The position numbers and the translations under genes were made by a program. Below, piece after piece: positions 62,640 through 64,000 of a stretch of DNA of 64,000 nucleotides; position 1 is the stretch's first letter, and each line of letters begins with the position of its first letter. Below the pieces are notes generated by a model. The model saw nothing but the letters and a program-made list of their open reading frames with translations, did not search any database and was not told the DNA's origin. The DNA lies in NCBI RefSeq assembly GCF_009604385.1, contig NZ_WEGJ01000001.1, positions 434,001 to 498,000 of the forward strand, in the 5' to 3' direction. This DNA is from Streptomyces smaragdinus. Its GTDB lineage: Bacteria; Actinomycetota; Actinomycetes; Streptomycetales; Streptomycetaceae.

Positions 62640-64000
62640 GCCAGCGCCGCGAGTGCGCCGCGGTCGACCTTGCCGCTGGGGGTGAGCGGCAGCTCCGGTA
62701 CGACGACGACCTCCGCCGGCACCAGATGACGGGGGCTGCGCGGGCGCAGGAACGCCAGGACGTCGGCGGGCAGTCCCGGGTCGCCCGCCCCCGGCGCGGC
62801 CACCACGTAGGCGGCGAGGCTGGTCAGGCCGTCCCGGACGCGGCCGGTGACGGCGGCCGCGGCGACGCCGGGGTGGGCGCACAGCTGGGCCTCGGCCTCG
62901 CCGGGGTCGACGCGGATGCCGGAGACCTTCACCTGGTGGTCGACGCGGCCCGCGTGGACGAGGACGCCGGTGTCCAGCCGGCGCACCAGGTCACCGGTGC
63001 GGAAGAAGCGCACGGCGCCCCGTTCCGTACCGAGCACGGGGAACTTCTCGGCGGTGGCGGCGGGCAGCCCGCGGTAGCCGAGCGCGACACAGTCCCCGCC
63101 GATCAGCAGCTCGCCGTCCCGGGCCACACGCTCGACGACGTGCGGCAGCGCCCGCCCGATCGGCACCGGCCCCTCCGCGTACGCGCCGGACCCGCCGGCG
63201 AACGGGCCGTGCAGGTCGACGGCGTGGGTGACCAGGGTCGTCTCCGTACAGCCGTAGGTGTTGACCAGCCGCACCGACGCGGTGTCCAGCGCGCACCAGT
63301 CGGCGAGCCTGGCCGGGTGCGCGGCCTCGCCGCCGATGACGACGGTCCGCAGCGAGGGCGGCAGCGGGCGGTTCTCCCGTACGAGGTGGTGGACGAGTTC
63401 GTGCCAGTAGGCGGTGGGCAGGTCGAGGAGGGTGATCGCCTGCCGTTCGACGGTTTCCAGGAAGCGGTGGTAGGAGCCGGTGTGGGCCGCGTCGTCGATG
63501 ACGAGGGCGGCGCCGGTGGTGAGCGCGGGGAGGATTTCCTCGAAGCAGGTGTCCCAGTTGAGCGACGCGAACTGCAGGACGCGGTCGTCCGCGGTGAGGC
63601 CGAGGAGTGCGCCGAGCGAGCGGACGGCGGCGGCGATGGCCCGGCGGGGGGTGCGGACGGGCTTGGCCGCGCCGGTGGAGCCGGAGGTGAAGAGGATGTA
63701 CGCGGGCTCCTCCGGGTCGAGGGTGACCGGCGGGTCCAGGTCGAGGGTGCTCACCTCCGTGCCGTCGACGAGGGCGCGGGCTCCGGCGGCGCGCAGCAGG
63801 GCGTCGCGTCTGGCGGGCGGGCAGGCGGGGTCGACGGGGCAGTACGTGCCGTACGCGGCGAGCACGCCGAGCAGCGCGACGACGGTGTGGGGGGTCCGCC
63901 GGGCGGCCACCGCGACCGTGCCGGGGCGGGGGCCGAGTCGGTCGGCGACGCCGGCCACCAGGGCCTCGAGGGTGCGGTAGTCGACGACGGTGCCGTTGTG
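62636..64000 (-). CDS. Free-standing adenylation enzyme (A domain; 5' end outside window)
   Basis: The last 454 residues of an ANL-superfamily enzyme. Core motifs: A3 FTSGSTGAAKPV, A4 region FASLNWDTCFEEI (Asp where NRPS A domains carry Asp235), A5 NTYGCTE, A7 FFRTGDLV, A8 GRVDHQVKVSGIRVDP, A10 TPSGKVDRG. It activates a carboxylate, probably an amino acid, as AMP ester. No carrier domain follows; the protein stops soon after A10, so a separate carrier would be loaded. It may mark the edge of a biosynthetic cluster beyond the window. Confidence 0.88.
   Translation of the reverse strand, partial: HNGTVVDYRTLEALVAGVADRLGPRPGTVAVAARRTPHTVVALLGVLAAYGTYCPVDPACPPARRDALLRAAGARALVDGTEVSTLDLDPPVTLDPEEPAYILFTSGSTGAAKPVRTPRRAIAAAVRSLGALLGLTADDRVLQFASLNWDTCFEEILPALTTGAALVIDDAAHTGSYHRFLETVERQAITLLDLPTAYWHELVHHLVRENRPLPPSLRTVVIGGEAAHPARLADWCALDTASVRLVNTYGCTETTLVTHAVDLHGPFAGGSGAYAEGPVPIGRALPHVVERVARDGELLIGGDCVALGYRGLPAATAEKFPVLGTERGAVRFFRTGDLVRRLDTGVLVHAGRVDHQVKVSGIRVDPGEAEAQLCAHPGVAAAAVTGRVRDGLTSLAAYVVAAPGAGDPGLPADVLAFLRPRSPRHLVPAEVVVVPELPLTPSGKVDRGALAALA

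Overview
The window is high-GC actinobacterial DNA, almost certainly a Streptomyces chromosome. The evidence is strong third-position G/C bias, many GTG and some TTG starts, 4-bp ATGA/GTGA gene overlaps, lineage-typical families (DUF4232, DUF5984, DUF6493, DUF6247, SpoIIE-type PP2C phosphatases, monomeric NADP-isocitrate dehydrogenase), twin-arginine and lipoprotein exports, and a DasR-like operator before a chitinase. There is no rRNA, CRISPR array, transposase or integrase. One tRNA (Trp, CCA) is present. Both ends cut genes.

Layout. 0-2.3 kb: a GntR-regulated sugar-acid operon (DapA-like, IlvD/Edd-like). 2.5-4.8 kb: an ECF sigma factor with a probable membrane anti-sigma partner, then a DUF4232 lipoprotein. 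4.8-7.2 kb: an EF-G paralogue behind a ~290-nt leader that encodes a 25-residue peptide and GC-rich hairpins, with a promoter resembling the WblC/WhiB7 type. 7.3-14.5 kb: four secreted hydrolases (GH87-like alpha-1,3-glucanase, M28 peptidase, GH18 chitinase, GH16 beta-glucanase) that together would attack a fungal wall. Perfect GAGAGCGCTCTC operators flank the divergent glucanase and LacI genes. 15.6-22 kb: DUF5984, a methyltransferase, an unknown protein, and a SWIM/DUF6493 pair. 22-28 kb: uracil/xanthine-type permease, penicillin/AHL-type acylase, semialdehyde dehydrogenase. 27.6-33.7 kb: a ROK repressor divergent from a sugar ABC importer plus GH1 beta-glucosidase, resembling cebEFG-bglC with a different regulator.

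33.8-40.0 kb is an accessory stretch beside tRNA-Trp. It holds a one-domain GntR repressor divergent from two small genes, an NmrA-like reductase with a divergent TetR repressor, unknown proteins, and a two-gene module that looks like a toxin-antitoxin pair. 40-62 kb is dominated by signalling. It contains a membrane SpoIIE phosphatase divergent from a soluble 1554-residue hybrid histidine kinase with eight 92-residue HAMP-type repeats. Icd and a NUDIX protein follow, then a co-directional run of Ser/Thr kinase, small protein, membrane protein and a TerY-P-like triad (vWA, PP2C, atypical kinase), then a second SpoIIE phosphatase. A lipoprotein serpin and the 3' part of a free-standing adenylation enzyme close the window.

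Working together: the carbohydrate genes form separately regulated scavenging modules (DasR for chitin, LacI for beta-glucan, ROK for beta-glucosides, GntR for sugar acids). The kinase/phosphatase genes form two signalling clusters. Family assignments come from motifs read in the translations; no database search was possible.
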